Source of the DNA: Corbicula japonica
Lineage: Eukaryota > Mollusca > Bivalvia > Venerida > Cyrenidae
NCBI GenBank assembly: GCA_038501625.1
Contig: JAZAYU010000038.1
Span: 1,798,001 to 1,862,000 of the forward strand
Length of the DNA stretch: 64,000 nucleotides
Reading direction: 5' to 3'
The translations under genes and the position numbers were made by a program. Below, one piece after another: positions 40,156 to 52,377 of the stretch. The notes under the pieces were generated by a model that was given only the letters and a program-made list of their open reading frames with translations, was not told the DNA's origin and searched no databases. How positions within the stretch are numbered: the stretch's first letter is position 1; each line of letters begins with the position of its first letter.

Positions 40156-40624
40156 TATATTATTCTCTAAATAAAACGTCATCGTTTAGCGTGACGTCAT
40201 TCTGAAAGATAATTAATACGTTTTAATGTTGAAGAATACACACTGTTATTATACATGTTTTTGATATACTTCCAGTGCAGGCATTTATCAAACACGGTAC
40301 AGCAGTATTTGTATGAGTTTCTTTTTTTTTCAAAGATGACAAGGATAGAAAAATGCTGTCGAAAGTCAACGCAATATTTTTATGGTCACTATTATATATT
40401 TATTGCCCTTGCTTAAGGAGTCCGCGTCCCGGATCTGTGTAATATATGGTCCTTACAAGTAATTTGAGCATGAGACAATCATTCCTTGACTAAGAAGTTT
40501 TTCAGGGGATCTCTCCTCCTAGTCGGAGCCGAGGACTTTAAAAACATAGAACTTAAGGCGGTCATAAATTATGAAGTGTGTATGCATAGAAACAGTCATT
40601 TGAGGTCTTTTGCATATGTAATAA

Positions 40625-41009
40625 GGCCGCCTCGAAAAATATGGGGAAATGTTAACAATATTTTAACAGTTTAGTTTGCAAAACTCTCGCACGATTATAC
40701 CCTCGCCTTTATCAAATAACAATAGTCTTAAGACATATTTGCTTGTGTCTATGATGTTGTTCAGTTTTGGTGATACCTAAGATAATATTTCACCGAAATA
40801 ATGTTGAACAAACTAGGGCCGCCTCGAAAAATAAGGGGGAATGTTAACAATATTTTAACAGTTTAGTTTGCAAAACTCTCGCACGATTATACCCTCGCCT
40901 TTATCAAATAACAATAGTCTTAAGACATATTTGCTTGTGTCTATGATGTTGTTCAGTTTTGGTGATACCTAAGATAATATTTCACCGAAATAATGTTGAA
41001 CAAACTAGG
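40625..41009. repeat. 192-bp tandem duplication, two nearly identical copies
   Basis: The segment beginning GGCCGCCTCGAAAAATA is repeated after exactly 192 bp (GGCCGCC at 40625 and 40817), with only one or two visible differences (ATATGGGGAAATG versus ATAAGGGGGAATG). It is recent and lies just beyond the 3' end of the minus-strand IRG gene. Confidence 0.9.
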
Positions 41010-41410
41010 GACAATTAACAAAATTAATACACCTCTACTTGGCATAACGTCAGTTGCATATGCTCACTTCTCATAAGTCATAAGTGCACTATACTTACTG
41101 AAATGATTTTCCCGAAGACTTTATAAGTTCTTCACATGTAAGTCGATACATGACACTATAGATCTATCTTGTTGTGAAGATTCAACGCGAGAAAACCAAC
41201 AACAAAGAAATAAGAAAATGCACCTGCATATTGTGCGCACAGTAAATATAGTCCCGTTAGTTGAATATGCAGGGATTAAAACAAATTTCATCAAAAGAAT
41301 GTAATTCCAATTTCAAGTGAACAAATTAATGATAAATCAAATTGCAATTCGATAAGAGTCAATTACTAAGTAAATTCGTTTAGTTTGATGTTCCTGCTCG
41401 CACCAATCCA

Positions 41411-42586
41411 TTAAAAACCTGTTGTTTTTCCTGATAATGAATCAATCACCATCCTATTCACCTCATGAGCGTCCTCAGCTAGTGCGTTAAGTATTTTCTT
41501 TAGAGTAACAACTGTTACACCGTAAGATAATGTACCCGAGATGAGGCTCCCTATAATAGGTATTCCAATTTTTATGTAACTCTCTGCCGCTTCGTCTGCT
41601 GTTATTGTAAAGAGAACCTGTGTGGTCAACATTAGAAAGCGATCGCAAAATTTCTCAATGATTTTAGATCCTGGAAGTTTTGCTTCTAGTGCCTCTTTAG
41701 TAAGACCAAACTGCCTTCTGTATTCTTCTGCTTCACCCATGATAAGAACACTGTCTACTGTTGCCCCAACCAATGGTACTGGTATAGTTCCAGCGAGAGC
41801 TGACACAATAGCAATGCGAACAATTCTTTTCTCTAAAGCTTTTTTTTCTCATTTATAACACTTTCTGATACCGAAGACAGTGCAAGGACAAACGCTTCTC
41901 GTCTCTTTTCATCAGGTATTTCATCTATTAATCTTGCTGTTAATTTGTCAAAATCGTACAGATTAATCTTCTTATTGTCAATTAGAAATACTTCATCCGT
42001 TTCCATGTGCGTGTATTTAAGATTTGTGATAACATTCTGTCGAATACGATCCAACGTTTCCTGTGTCGAATGATTGTTAGGATTTAGATCTCTGTCGTCT
42101 TCGACATCAATATGAGTATGTGTGCGGATGAAAAAGCATTGTTTGCCGAGAGATTTCACTTGCTGTGCTAGCCAAGTTACATCTTCGTGAAATCGTTTGT
42201 GAAAAAGAATCAGGAAAAAGTCAAATTTGTCAAACTGAACCGTTTCGAAGTAACTTTGCCTTGGAAACGACTTCGTCCCTGCCCCAGGCATATCCCAGAA
42301 AATAAGGTTTTGATTTTCTGGATGCGGATAAGGTGTGACTTCAGTCGATGTTTCGTTTATATCAACTTTTGCATATGCTGGTTGACCAGGTTTTACACCT
42401 CTTACGGCATTTATGAAACTGGATTTACCAACTCCAGATAAACCTGTTACTCCTATATGTAGTTTTATATTCTTCCATTCATTGTTTTTTCTCTCAATGT
42501 ACTCTTTTAAATGTGCAATGCCCTGTTTAGCGATCCCTTCAAGTTCACGCATTTCATCCTCACTTCTGCCGGGTCCGCTTGGCATA
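41411..42586 (-). pseudogene. Immunity-related GTPase (IRG family) body with a one-base frameshift
   Basis: The exon starts after the acceptor TTTGTTTGTAG; ATG at 42585 reads MPSGPGRSEDEMRELEG. Numbered from that Met: P-loop GLSGVGKSS at 48-56, G3 motif DMPG at 98-101 and a G4-like THID at 157-160, where the family normally has TKxD. The frame meets TAG at 41833-41835, just past an A8 run (41840-41847). Adding one base to the run restores the frame into an IRG-type helical domain (IPVPLVGATVDSVLIMGEAE...) that ends at TAA, 41411-41413. The restored length, about 390 aa, fits IRG GTPases, which act in cell-autonomous defence in vertebrates. It could be a decayed gene, an assembly error at the homopolymer, or a truncated GTPase. 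The identity as IRG is strong; the pseudogene status is not settled. Confidence 0.8.
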
Positions 42587-42649
42587 CTACAAACAAAACA
42601 TTGTAGCAAGCTTGAAACCATACCAAAGTAGTACATTTAAAAACTTTTC

Positions 42650-44718
42650 TAAGTATCCACTATTTTCCTCCCGATATTTTTCATATTAATTTTTAAGAAC
42701 GAACTTGTGAGTATTATTCATTTTATTTGACAATAAAGATTTGATACAATGTTAAGTTTTGAATTCCATACTGCACGTGCGTTTCGAAGACTGCAGCAGT
42801 TTTTTTTTCAACTGAAAATTTCAGTGTAATATCAGCGACAAGTCATTGTTGTCCGATTGTCCTTCCACACATTCAAGCAATTAAAATCTGTGTGTGGTCT
42901 GAACTTGGAAGGCTCTGATTGGGCTAGGATTACCCAAGAAATTATTCAGAACTGTATTACCTCTATGATGAAGGTGGTAATACGTGTTATTGACTGATCG
43001 TGTAAATATGCATTCTGTGGGAGCCAGCATTCTTAATGGTTGTGAGAAGTCATACTGTTGTCTGTCATTTTGAATAATGTTTAACATATAAATCAGTTAG
43101 AATTTATTGCATGCTTTATTGGCAGTTTTAGAGCAATAGCTCAATTATCAAGCCAGTAATACCCCTGTACGAAGATGTGTATTGAGAAAACTTGTTAAGT
43201 TTATATATTTCATTATTTGATAAGCAAAGACCTTGTTGTATTAGCTTTCATAAATATTGCAGTCATGGAAAACAACATACATTATATTTTTATTGTCAAA
43301 TCTGTATAGAACGATTAACTCAAAGTCGTAAAATAAATGAAACGGGAAATTTGAAAATCACTGAATACGACGAATTAGAAAAAAATACAGTCTTAGTTTG
43401 ATTGAACATGCTAATAGACTGAAATGAAAAGCAATTACAGCCCACTCTGCCTATCACCGGGTTGAGCGCAATTCTATATTTGCACCAATAACAAGTACAA
43501 TTTCGATTCAACCCAGACGCTTGTGTGCACATGGCGGTGAACATGGAAACTTCAAAACGTTTTTTTTTACCTATTAAGGGTCACGAGTCGAAATAGAACT
43601 AAAGAAGATGAATAGGTATATGTCGCTAGACGGTTTTTGTCTAAATAAAATTACTCGGTCAAAACATTGGGCTCATTGAAAAATATTGTCAAAAACAAAT
43701 GCCACACTGTTTTAAACTGTTTTGACATTATGAACAAATTGTCGTGTGTAATAATCAATATTTTTACAAAGTAATGTACAGAAGGAAAAGAGCTAATACA
43801 TAAAACATTTCAAATATTATTGATTGGATAATGCATTGATCTTGATTTTGAATATGCAACTTTGAGAAGATGTTGGGAGTTCACACCACGTATTGAGAAG
43901 CTTAATGTGTATTTAACTTAAATAACTCAACAGAATGCCGGTTGCCATGACAACGCCTAAAGATTTTGAGTTACAAACAATGTTTTCAATATATGGGCAT
44001 CAAACTCAACATATCCTGTGAAAATTTACAGAATCTAAGAGATTGAGAGTCAGGCCCCTCCTTAAAAATTTTAATTCTTACAGAGAAGTGGTCTTAATAT
44101 AGCAATTTTAATCTTTTAAAAACTCAGGTGACGTTTTAATGAAGCTCGCATCAATTAATGACCAGGCGATTATTTTGTCTACTTTCTCATATCGAATATT
44201 TCACCTATAAATTTTATAAGATACAAGCTCACCTGTTTAATCGAAAAAATAAAACCTTTATCGGTTATAACGAATGTAGACTAAGAGCTGTTTTGCATAC
44301 CATTAGATGGTTCTTAAAATAATTATAGTTTTTGGACTTGGTCAAGACATGATCGAGTCGTGTTTTCAGGATATATTTATGTTAGATTTAGTACATCCTT
44401 TTATTAACAAGTAATATGCATCCCAATGGGTACTTATGTGCATTCCTTGTTGCTGATAAGCTTAATACTGCTATAAAAAGACTTTATGTTATCATTTTCT
44501 GCGGAACATCAAGATGCATTACCTCTTTAACAACACCTCTGGGTACATTGACGATTAGTTAAAATAAATTATTACCATTGCAGTAAAAATGCGAGCATAT
44601 TTTCTTGACCTAAATCTTTTAATTGATATCAGATTCGTTACTACTGTATACAGTTGTATTATATAAAATAGATCATATTGATTTTTAAATAATTGTAATT
44701 TTTCCAGTTTTATATGAT
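42650..44718. other. IRG intron or intergenic DNA, no exon seen
   Basis: If 46858-47077 belongs to the IRG gene this is intron. I see only AT-rich sequence with short frames and no convincing splice-bounded open stretch. Confidence 0.4.
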
Positions 44719-44916
44719 AAGGTTGTGTATATCAAGGTTAACAATGTCTTAGAATTTAGTTCAATAAACTTTACTAGAACAATAGCAAAACATGTTTCTC
44801 CCAGTGACTTCAAAAGAAAACTTTGCATTCATGTTTGCATTGTTTATAACTATTGTTCTAGTAAAGTTTATTGAACTAAATTCTAAGACATTGTTTACCT
44901 TGATATACACAACCTT
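44719..44916. repeat. Long near-perfect inverted repeat (arms about 67 bp)
   Basis: AAGGTTGTGTATATCAAGGT and its inverted partner start arms that run through TCTTAGAATTTAGTTCAATA to CTAGAACAATAG, with a single mismatch by eye (GTTAACAATG versus GTAAACAATG). The spacer is about 64 bp. It may be a foldback element. Confidence 0.85.
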
Positions 44917-45754
44917 CCTGTGACTGTAGTTTAATACTATGGTGGATAATTTGGAAGTTTGGACTCCCGGCAATAAGGCTACACTCAGTGAGAGAAAGTG
45001 TTTCATATTTCTAATTTTTTATAATTCTTGATTGACCTGTAACATTTAAATTCCCTATAATTGATATCTGAAGTAATAAGAAGATTTATAATTTTTAAAT
45101 AACATGAAATTTTATGGAAATAGGAAACAACACTCCCCCCAACTTTAAAAGTATATTGTGACAAATGATACCACCTTAACATCACATATTGGGCAGGGTC
45201 ATTAAACAACTTTTGTATATGCTGTTATGTACTTACATGTTTTTTAATACTTTTTCATTTATTATAAAAATCATTAAATAAATCATACATTTTTTGTGTA
45301 TTTGTTAATGGTTGAAATACCTTAGTAAGTTACTAAAATTTACTGCAATGCATTCAATAAGATTATAGGATTTTGCAATGGAGTCAACATAACTGATTAT
45401 CACCTTATTATAATACAATGGCAGATAACATGTTTTTTCACCTTTGCAAATATGATTAGGGTGAGACCAGATATGTGTAGATGACACTTTTGAAAGGCTA
45501 ATGATGTTTCTATGCAATACCTCATTACCTGTGACTATTGACAATTGAACTAGTTGTTCATGGTCACTTTTTTCAATAATGGAATACTGATGATTTCTGT
45601 GTCTGTTTATATAATTTTTGTCCACTTACAATGTCAATAATAAAATTATTATTACCGGTACTTCATTATAAATAAAATTATAGTTGCATACCACATTTGA
45701 ATAAGTGTATAGTATTCTATATTATTTTAAAAATAAAAGTAAAAGTTTTTGTAT

Positions 45755-45880
45755 TCGCAAAATACTCATGAGTACATTAAGTAGTACTCAGTACTGACTC
45801 GAGTACACCTTAAGCATCTAGAACCCAGTACTTACTCGAGTACTAAACCTCAGTACTCAGCGAAACCCTGCTTTACAGGT
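45755..45880. repeat. Low-complexity GAGTACT-type repeat
   Basis: Repeated CAGTACT, CTCGAGTAC and GAGTACA words; it looks like the remnant of a dispersed element ending GCGAAACCCTGCTTTACAGG. Confidence 0.5.
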
Positions 45881-45889
45881 AATCATTAT

Positions 45890-46850
45890 ATATACCTCGT
45901 TTGCACGACGGTGGAGAGTTCATGAAGTTGTATAGGTAAACCTTGTAAACGAACATAGAAGCTCGACCTGTTTCGTTCACTCCTGTCGTCCTATTCTTGC
46001 TAATCTGACTTCAGGAGAACCTTTCCTTTTGATTGACATGCTACTAGTTTCTTAGATTTATATGGTTGCTTTTGCATACAACACCCTCGAGTCTTATGGT
46101 AGGTTGGAACTAATTAACCAGGACAACTTGTATGTTCTGATGAGATGTTCTGATAAATCTAGAATCTGTTAAACCACTTGTGGCGACTTGTTTTTCCTCT
46201 GACTGCTCCTAGGAGGTAACCCCTCGGGTTCTCGTTTTCACTAATGCTTTTTGGTGTCTTTTTATGAATGTGTGCATTTTAAAAACCATGCTCTTTTTTC
46301 CACTATAATTTTCTACTTATGAATGTGGACATACCTGATATGCATAGTTCAATAATTCATAGGATATCCTATTGCATTTTTGTCTTTCGCGTCCCCAGTG
46401 ATCAGCAGGATTTATATTTTCATAATCTTTACCAAACCTCCTACTGTTTAGTTCTGCTCATTGTAATTTCTTTAAGGATACATACATTGCTTATCTGGTG
46501 ACCAGACGCCGCTGATTTTGTGATCATGATTCATTTTGTATTACATGTAATATGTATATACCAGTTACATGTTCACTGACATATACACACCATTGCTTGG
46601 GATTGATCAAAATGTGTACTGTTTTCTTGTGTATTATATATTGGGTTACGCTCAACCCTGGGTAGGCGGCCTATGCGTTTCCATAACTGTCAGTGAATAG
46701 CCTCAATCAAACCGAGCAATATTTTCTAATTTGTCTTGTTCGTGAGCTTTCAAAGATCCCTTTTAATATTTTATATAAGTATGTTTAACGAATGAAGTAT
46801 TATTTTAAAATCACAAACTTAGCTTAGAAAACAGTCATTAAAATGCTTCA
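45890..46850. other. Intergenic or intronic, no gene seen
   Basis: One segment near 46320 (GAATGTGGACATACCTGATA-TGCATA) belongs to a dispersed repeat also seen inverted at about 470-545 and directly at about 39540-39600. Nothing else can be supported. Confidence 0.45.
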
Positions 46851-46857
46851 TCCTTAC

Positions 46858-47077
46858 CTTGCGATTTCCTGCATGTTTGTGTTCGATTCATCATTAGTTT
46901 TTTCTTGCATCAAGTCACTACCTCGGTCAACATCAGGATCTTCCGTTATAACATCACTCTCTCTACACGTCTCAGTTTGTATCTCTGTAGCGTTTGTTGG
47001 TACATGTATTATATCTTCTGTAATTTCATACTTTTGCCCATTTGCGTCCGATACAGAAGCATTAGTTTGTATTGGTT
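46858..47077 (-). CDS. Candidate upstream coding exon of the IRG locus, 72 codons
   Basis: On the minus strand this 220-base segment lies between a TTTCAG acceptor and a GTAAGG donor and is fully open in one frame (PIQTNASVSDANGQKYEITE...). It is acidic (Asp/Glu) and rich in Asn and Thr, with no known domain. Its donor phase (two bases, AG) fits the IRG exon's first base (T) to give ...QEIA-S-MPSGPG. It needs an upstream exon ending in phase 1. Linking it to the IRG exon is inference from strand, order and phase. Confidence 0.5.
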
Positions 47078-47739
47078 CTGAAATTAAACGAACCGATGGG
47101 CAATTAAAGAATAAAAAGAGTGAGATAAATGGTTAAATAACTCGGTATGTTTTGTTGTAACTTGACTGTTATAAAACGCTAGTAAATCATACGTATTAAA
47201 ACGCAATGCCAGGATTAGGTAATAAACGAGTATTGGAAAGGAATATTCTGACAATTTTATACTAATAGTGCGTTGCAGGTAACTAAACAGTCACTTAACA
47301 GACAATTACGTTTACATGTTGTCAACACGCACAATGATATTGTTCTTTTTTGGTCAAAGTGATACCGTACCCTGGATCAAAACGTGGTCTAAAGACAACA
47401 ACAAACACGAGGGCAAATAAGCCCTAAATCGTTTACCTGATTCTTAGATACATGAAATGACAGGTAGAACAGAACACATTAAAGTACAGTAAAGTATTGT
47501 ATGGTATTGTGTGGTACGGTAAGTATAGTACCGTACTGTACAGGTCAAGAGACTTGACTACAATTGCGTAAATCTGACCAGTATCAATAAATTTTGCACA
47601 ACCTATCAGAGATGCAAACACTTCCCTGCGCAATTGTTTTATTTGAATCCCAGTTCTGTATCAGTTTCTTATCCATACGTTCAACACCCACTTCCACCAC
47701 ACCCAATATCCCCATTTCTTTTCTAAGCAACAGTGACAC

Positions 47740-48600
47740 TGACCTTTACCACAGACACATGGGTAGCGATCCTATGTAGCATCTTGATATTAGCCACCCA
47801 CACTCTAAAATTGGTCTCAATAGGTCAAAGCAAACTCACGTTATTACGGGAATCTGAGTTTCTGATTTTTTTAGAAATAGTGACCTTGACCTTGATCACA
47901 GATACATGGGGAGCAATCCCAAGCTGCATCTTAATATAGGTTACCCATATTTCTAGTTTGGAGTCAATAGGCCAAAGCAAACTAAAGTTATTAAGCAGAA
48001 ACTAAATTTCTATTTTTAGCAACTGTGACCTTCATCTTGACTACAGACAAATGGGTAGCAACCCCAAACTGCCTCTTGCTACACGCTACATATACACCAA
48101 GTTTGGAGTCAACAAACCAAAGCAAACTCAAGTTATTAAGGAGATACTGAATTCCTATTTTTAGCAATAGTGACAATGACCTTGATCACAGACACCTGGG
48201 TACAATGTAGCAATCCCAAGCTGATATAAGCTACCTATACACCAAGTTTGGAGTCGATTGGCCGAAGCACACTCCAGTTATTAAGCAGAAGCTGAATTTC
48301 TATTTTTAGCAATAGTGACCTTGACATTGACATTGATCACCAGACACCAAGGTAGCAATCCTTAGCTGCCTTTTTATTAGCTACCCATACACCAGGTTTG
48401 GAGTCAATAGACCAAAGCAAACTTAAGTAATTGAGCAGAAACTGATTTTTTATTTTTAGCAGCAGTTACCTTGACCCTGTGGTCATGATTTGAACAATTT
48501 CTTTAGATATCAGTGCCAGTATGCTTCAGGAAAAATTTGGTTAAAATCCAGCCAGTGGTCACAATAGCTCACCATGGGCCTAAGGCTCAAGTGAGCTAAA
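47740..48600 (-). repeat. Tandem array, unit about 150 bp, 5 units
   Basis: Units share CAAAGCAAACT-AAGTTATTAAG-AGAAACTGA, CTATTTTTAGCAA-GTGACCTTGA and ACACCAAGTTTGGAGTC. Read on the minus strand they match the right-hand array in CCDC62 intron 5 (25900-26600). Confidence 0.85.
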
Positions 48601-49260
48601 ACAATAGCATTTTACATGTTTTTCCCGTCCACACAGGTAACAATAAAATTAACTGTCAGCGCATCTTTCGACTCATTGCGAAGTTGCGTTAAGTTAAGTT
48701 ATACAGATTGAAAGGTTTTGTAAAGAAAATATAAAAAAGGAAGCTATGGACAAAAAGTTGATAATTGTCACAAAGGATGCGAGACAACACGTTTTACTCG
48801 TTTTATTTTGCCAATTTTTTTATTGTAACATGTGTTTTTTAGCAAATTTATAAAAGTTTTTACACGTAAGGATTTTTATTGTAAAATCCAAAATCTGCCG
48901 TTTGGAAGATTAAACATACCATAATGTAAGCATAATACATGTTTATATTTAAACTTTGATGGCTAAACTAAAATTCTATATTATAACATTATATCGCTAT
49001 CTAGGTATATCTGTTTGCGCGCGTCAGTAGTTGTGTTTGTGTATGTTTATCAATGTATTGTCACAATTACAAGACTATACTAACAGTCCAATTAATTATA
49101 ATGCATTGGGTTATCTTCCTTGTTCTTTTTGGATATTGGGTTTTTTTTCCGTTTATTTCGCTTGCAATACATTTTACTTACATATTCCATACTTCACGTA
49201 AAGCCCAGATCAAAGTTTGACAGAATATAACTTAACGAAATCAATATAACTCGGACAATG
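48601..49260. other. AT-rich sequence, nothing supported
   Basis: No open frame with domain or splice support and no clear repeat. Confidence 0.45.
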
Positions 49261-49264
49261 ATAA

Positions 49265-49520
49265 AATATTTTTTATGTCCCCACAAAGTGGGAGGCATAT
49301 AGAGTTTTACTCGTCCGTCCGTACGTCCGTACGTCTCCAAATATTGTGGGATCAACTCCTCCTAAATTATCAGCTGGATTTCTTTCACACTTTCACAGAT
49401 GATCAAGCAGGATGTGTAGATGATCGTAAAGAGAGGATTTTTAGCGACCATTTTAGCAGAGTTATGGCCCTTTGTTATTACAAATTTTGTTGCAGCAGTG
49501 GGAGAATCAGTATGTAGAAT
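49265..49520 (+). repeat. Dispersed repeat, copy 2 (CCCACA-AAGTGGGAGGC family)
   Basis: Homologous to 23980-24245 throughout, including GATGATCAAGCAGGATGTGT and GTTATGGCCCTTTGTTA. The GTCCGTCCGTACGTCCGTAC stretch is a short expansion. Confidence 0.75.
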
Positions 49521-50265
49521 CCGGAAGTAAGTTTTCCTCGAATTTCTTGAAAACCCTAATATTTTTTTTGACGAATTGGAACTAAACTTTGTTGACAAGC
49601 ATATACGTTATAAGTATCATTCACGTGTGTTGGGTTAAGATCGCGTGATCCGGCCCGAGAGAAATATGCACAAGGTCGGTAACGAGGCTCTTCCGAGTTA
49701 CAGCCTAAGTGCATATCTCGCGAGAGCCGGATCACGCGATCTTTACCCAACATAAGTGAATGATACTTTTTCTTGCATACCGTATTTATTTTCCGCGCTT
49801 AAAGGTATTTTCCTTTAAAATTTTCTTTGCACTACTTTTTTTATAGTAGCGGAGTGATATACGAGACATTTGATCGTTCATTTAGAACTGCGAAAGACGT
49901 TGTGACGTCATATAAGGCGCGCGACTCATTCTACATAGGGGGGTGTAGAATCGAAATTTCCTACACGAGAAGCAATAGCATTTTACATGTCATGATGACC
50001 TGATCTGGTATGCAAGAAATTACAGGTATAAGTTGCTTTGGTATATTGTCCATTAATTTTAGAGTTCTCGTACAACGGTTTTTCTTTTGTTTTAGTATGT
50101 GCTTGGTAACTGGAACATGGTTTAGACTTGATTGAGCTTGAAAACATTAACTACATCCTTAGCTTAATAAATTTCTTTATTAAAATCAAGGCGGCAATAA
50201 TTATTTCCACACAATTCATATTTGAAATTTTAGCCAGTTTTCGCCATTTGCAATGTTTGCGAACC
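49520..50265 (-). mobile_element. Interrupted copy of the 60235 MITE family
   Basis: Read on the minus strand from 50265, GGTTCGCAAACATTGCAAAT and the following about 230 bases match the intact element at 60235-60622. The match resumes near 49610-49525 (CAAGAAATTCGAGG and CTTACTTCC). The material between includes a 157-bp palindrome, so this copy took a secondary insertion. The far terminal repeat is not seen; the element abuts the dispersed repeat at 49520. Confidence 0.65.
49612..49768. mobile_element. Palindromic MITE, 157 bp, nested
   Basis: AAGTATCATTCACGTGTGTT and, read from the other end, AAGTATCATTCACTTATGTT begin arms that continue through AAGATCGCGTGATCCGGC on both sides. Confidence 0.8.
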
Positions 50266-51098
50266 ATTAATATAAGACATTGCTTCTTTAATTGACATAT
50301 TATCACCAGACGAAATTGTTGCAACAGCTTCAACATTTTTGGACATAAAAGCTTCAACATTTTTTGACATAAACTTTCAATGGATTTATGGGGTGTCCAT
50401 GACCCAGTCGCTTAATCCATTGGCCGTACTAAAGGAAGAAGGCATGGATGGTTTGTCAACAGCTATAACAAGTTAAATAAAATTACTAAACTGTGTCTGC
50501 GTTCGCCGCTCTATATTTCTTTCTTCCTTATATATAAAAATCTTTTCCATCAACGCCTTTGATCATTTTAAGGTTATTTCTTGTTTCAAATATTCGGTCT
50601 TTCATTTTTGTCTTATATTTTAAAAAAAATTACTAGCTAAAACCTTCCAAACTGCAAGTGCATTTTGTTTACTAAATTTTTGTATCTGATTCAGCGATAC
50701 AACATAATACACTAATTTCCGTATTTATGATAGTTCGATACCATTTTTTTAAATTGTTTAGCTTTTATACAACGAATATATTGACATCTTAAATATTGTC
50801 ACATGCTCTATCAAAGAAAACACGTCATGTACGTTAGATCCAGATTTACATTGTGAATGGCACTTTCCCATCAAGAAGTTGAAAGAAAATGAAATAAAAT
50901 TATATGTATTTGCAGTCATACCCTGAATCTTCTTAACATCATCCTTTCGCTTTCCACAAAACTTGCAGAATTTTTGATCTACTTTAAACGTCCCATTTCA
51001 AGGCGACCCATCATCCAAAACTCCGTCACAATTAAGCGACATTTCTGAACGCTATGATGTCACTTCTCCGAAACAACGCTTAAACATCTGTTGTTTAT
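50266..51098 (-). pseudogene. Two-exon gene remnant with frame kept but three stop codons
   Basis: Exon 1 (50932-51098) follows a TTTATGTTTCAG acceptor. Its ATG at 51042 reads MSLNCDGVLDDGSP, then TGA (50998-51000), then NGTFKVDQKFCKFCGKRKDD. The donor CAGG|GTATGA joins in phase to exon 2 (starting 50462, acceptor TTGTTATAG), which reads VDKPSMPSSFSTANGLSDWV, then TAA and TGA three codons apart, then an 8-residue tandem duplication (MSKNVEAF, MSKNVEAV) and ATISSGDNMSIKEAMSYIN. Exon 2 is cut by a MITE at 50265. The CxxC pair (FCKFCGK) suggests a small zinc-binding knuckle. I do not recognise the protein. It lies upstream of, and on the same strand as, the IRG exons and may be their 5' part. 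Confidence 0.55.
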
Positions 51099-52330
51099 CT
51101 GAAACATAAAAAAGTTGAACAACATTACAAAATCTCATTTTCCATCATATTACCGTTCGAAGATGGTAACGACGTGGGTCCTCTTGTTTGTAAATTGAAT
51201 GTTGCCTCAACTATTTACATTTTGTTTGTTGAAAGCTTCTATTTCCATGGTATTTTCGAGTTTTCACGTTTGCAACGTAAGTTTGAAAATACCAGTTATT
51301 GTCAAATTGGTGCGGCAATATCCGACTACGACGTCGAGTTACAAATCAGCCGATGGTATTTGGAGTTCAAAGCGGAAATGAAAGCAATATTGTCAGATGT
51401 CCTTGAGATTCGCTCGCATATTGATAACAAACGAGTCGTTATGTTTTGTCAACAAATCCATAAACATTTTTAAAATATAAGGCGATTCAGAAAATGAAAC
51501 GAAAACCTGGTTCGACCTTCTTACCTGGCGAAAGTGGAAACACCAAAAAGATATTCTTATAAAAACAATAATATTTATTTTTTAAAATCTATTTGTATAA
51601 ATGTTTGTCGTAAAACCTTATGCCTGCTATACCTATAAAACAAAAAGATTTGCCAAGTTATTGTTGTGCAAATATTTTCAATAAAATATACTTGGCCCAA
51701 TCACTGTCATAATTGTAAATTATATTAAAAAGCACTGGATCATTAGTTAAACTATGGTAAGGGTCATTTTACAGACACATGAACTTTTATGTTCTGTAAT
51801 CAAAGCCAAAAACACCAGCATTGTACGACACCTAGTGTAGATAATCAAAGATTCACTTACCTAGTACATTCTCAGTGAGAAAAATAAACAAAAAAACAAT
51901 TGATCATTGATAACTGATTTCACACACACTGCTTTAATTTTTATTCCCTGACAGACAATTGTATGCCTTATGTTGTTCATATTTTTGAAGCGCTCTCAGT
52001 AAAGTTGCTGAAAACACGGAGTTCATCATAAACACAATTTCGTAAATATTATCAAACACAGATAATAATTTTAACAATTCATGCAAACGTTTGTGTTGGT
52101 TTTAAGATTCATTAGATGTATCACATATTAAGATTAGATAGTGCAAATTACATAGCGATAAACAGTGACCTAAATCAATATTGTATATACAAGTTTTAGC
52201 TTTCCAAAAAACTAGTCGGTTCTTAGCATGATATTTTAACAAAAAGACGGCTCTAAAGTTTAAACTTCCCCAGATAAAAGTCCTTTTTAATGTTGGTAAT
52301 TATTCCGAATTTCCACCGTGTAATATTTTT
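51099..52330. other. No gene firmly supported
   Basis: A plus-strand frame at 51174-51473 (99 codons) looks somewhat protein-like (SDYDVELQISRWYLEFKAEM), but it has a competing overlapping frame, no domain and no splice context. The rest is AT-rich. Confidence 0.35.
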
Positions 52331-52377
52331 GCTCGCTCTCGTCACACATTTATGATGTTAAATTCTTGTATGACAGT

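Noticed and set aside
45305..45625. 106-codon minus-strand frame
   Set aside because: Reads somewhat protein-like, but no family, splice or start evidence could be found.
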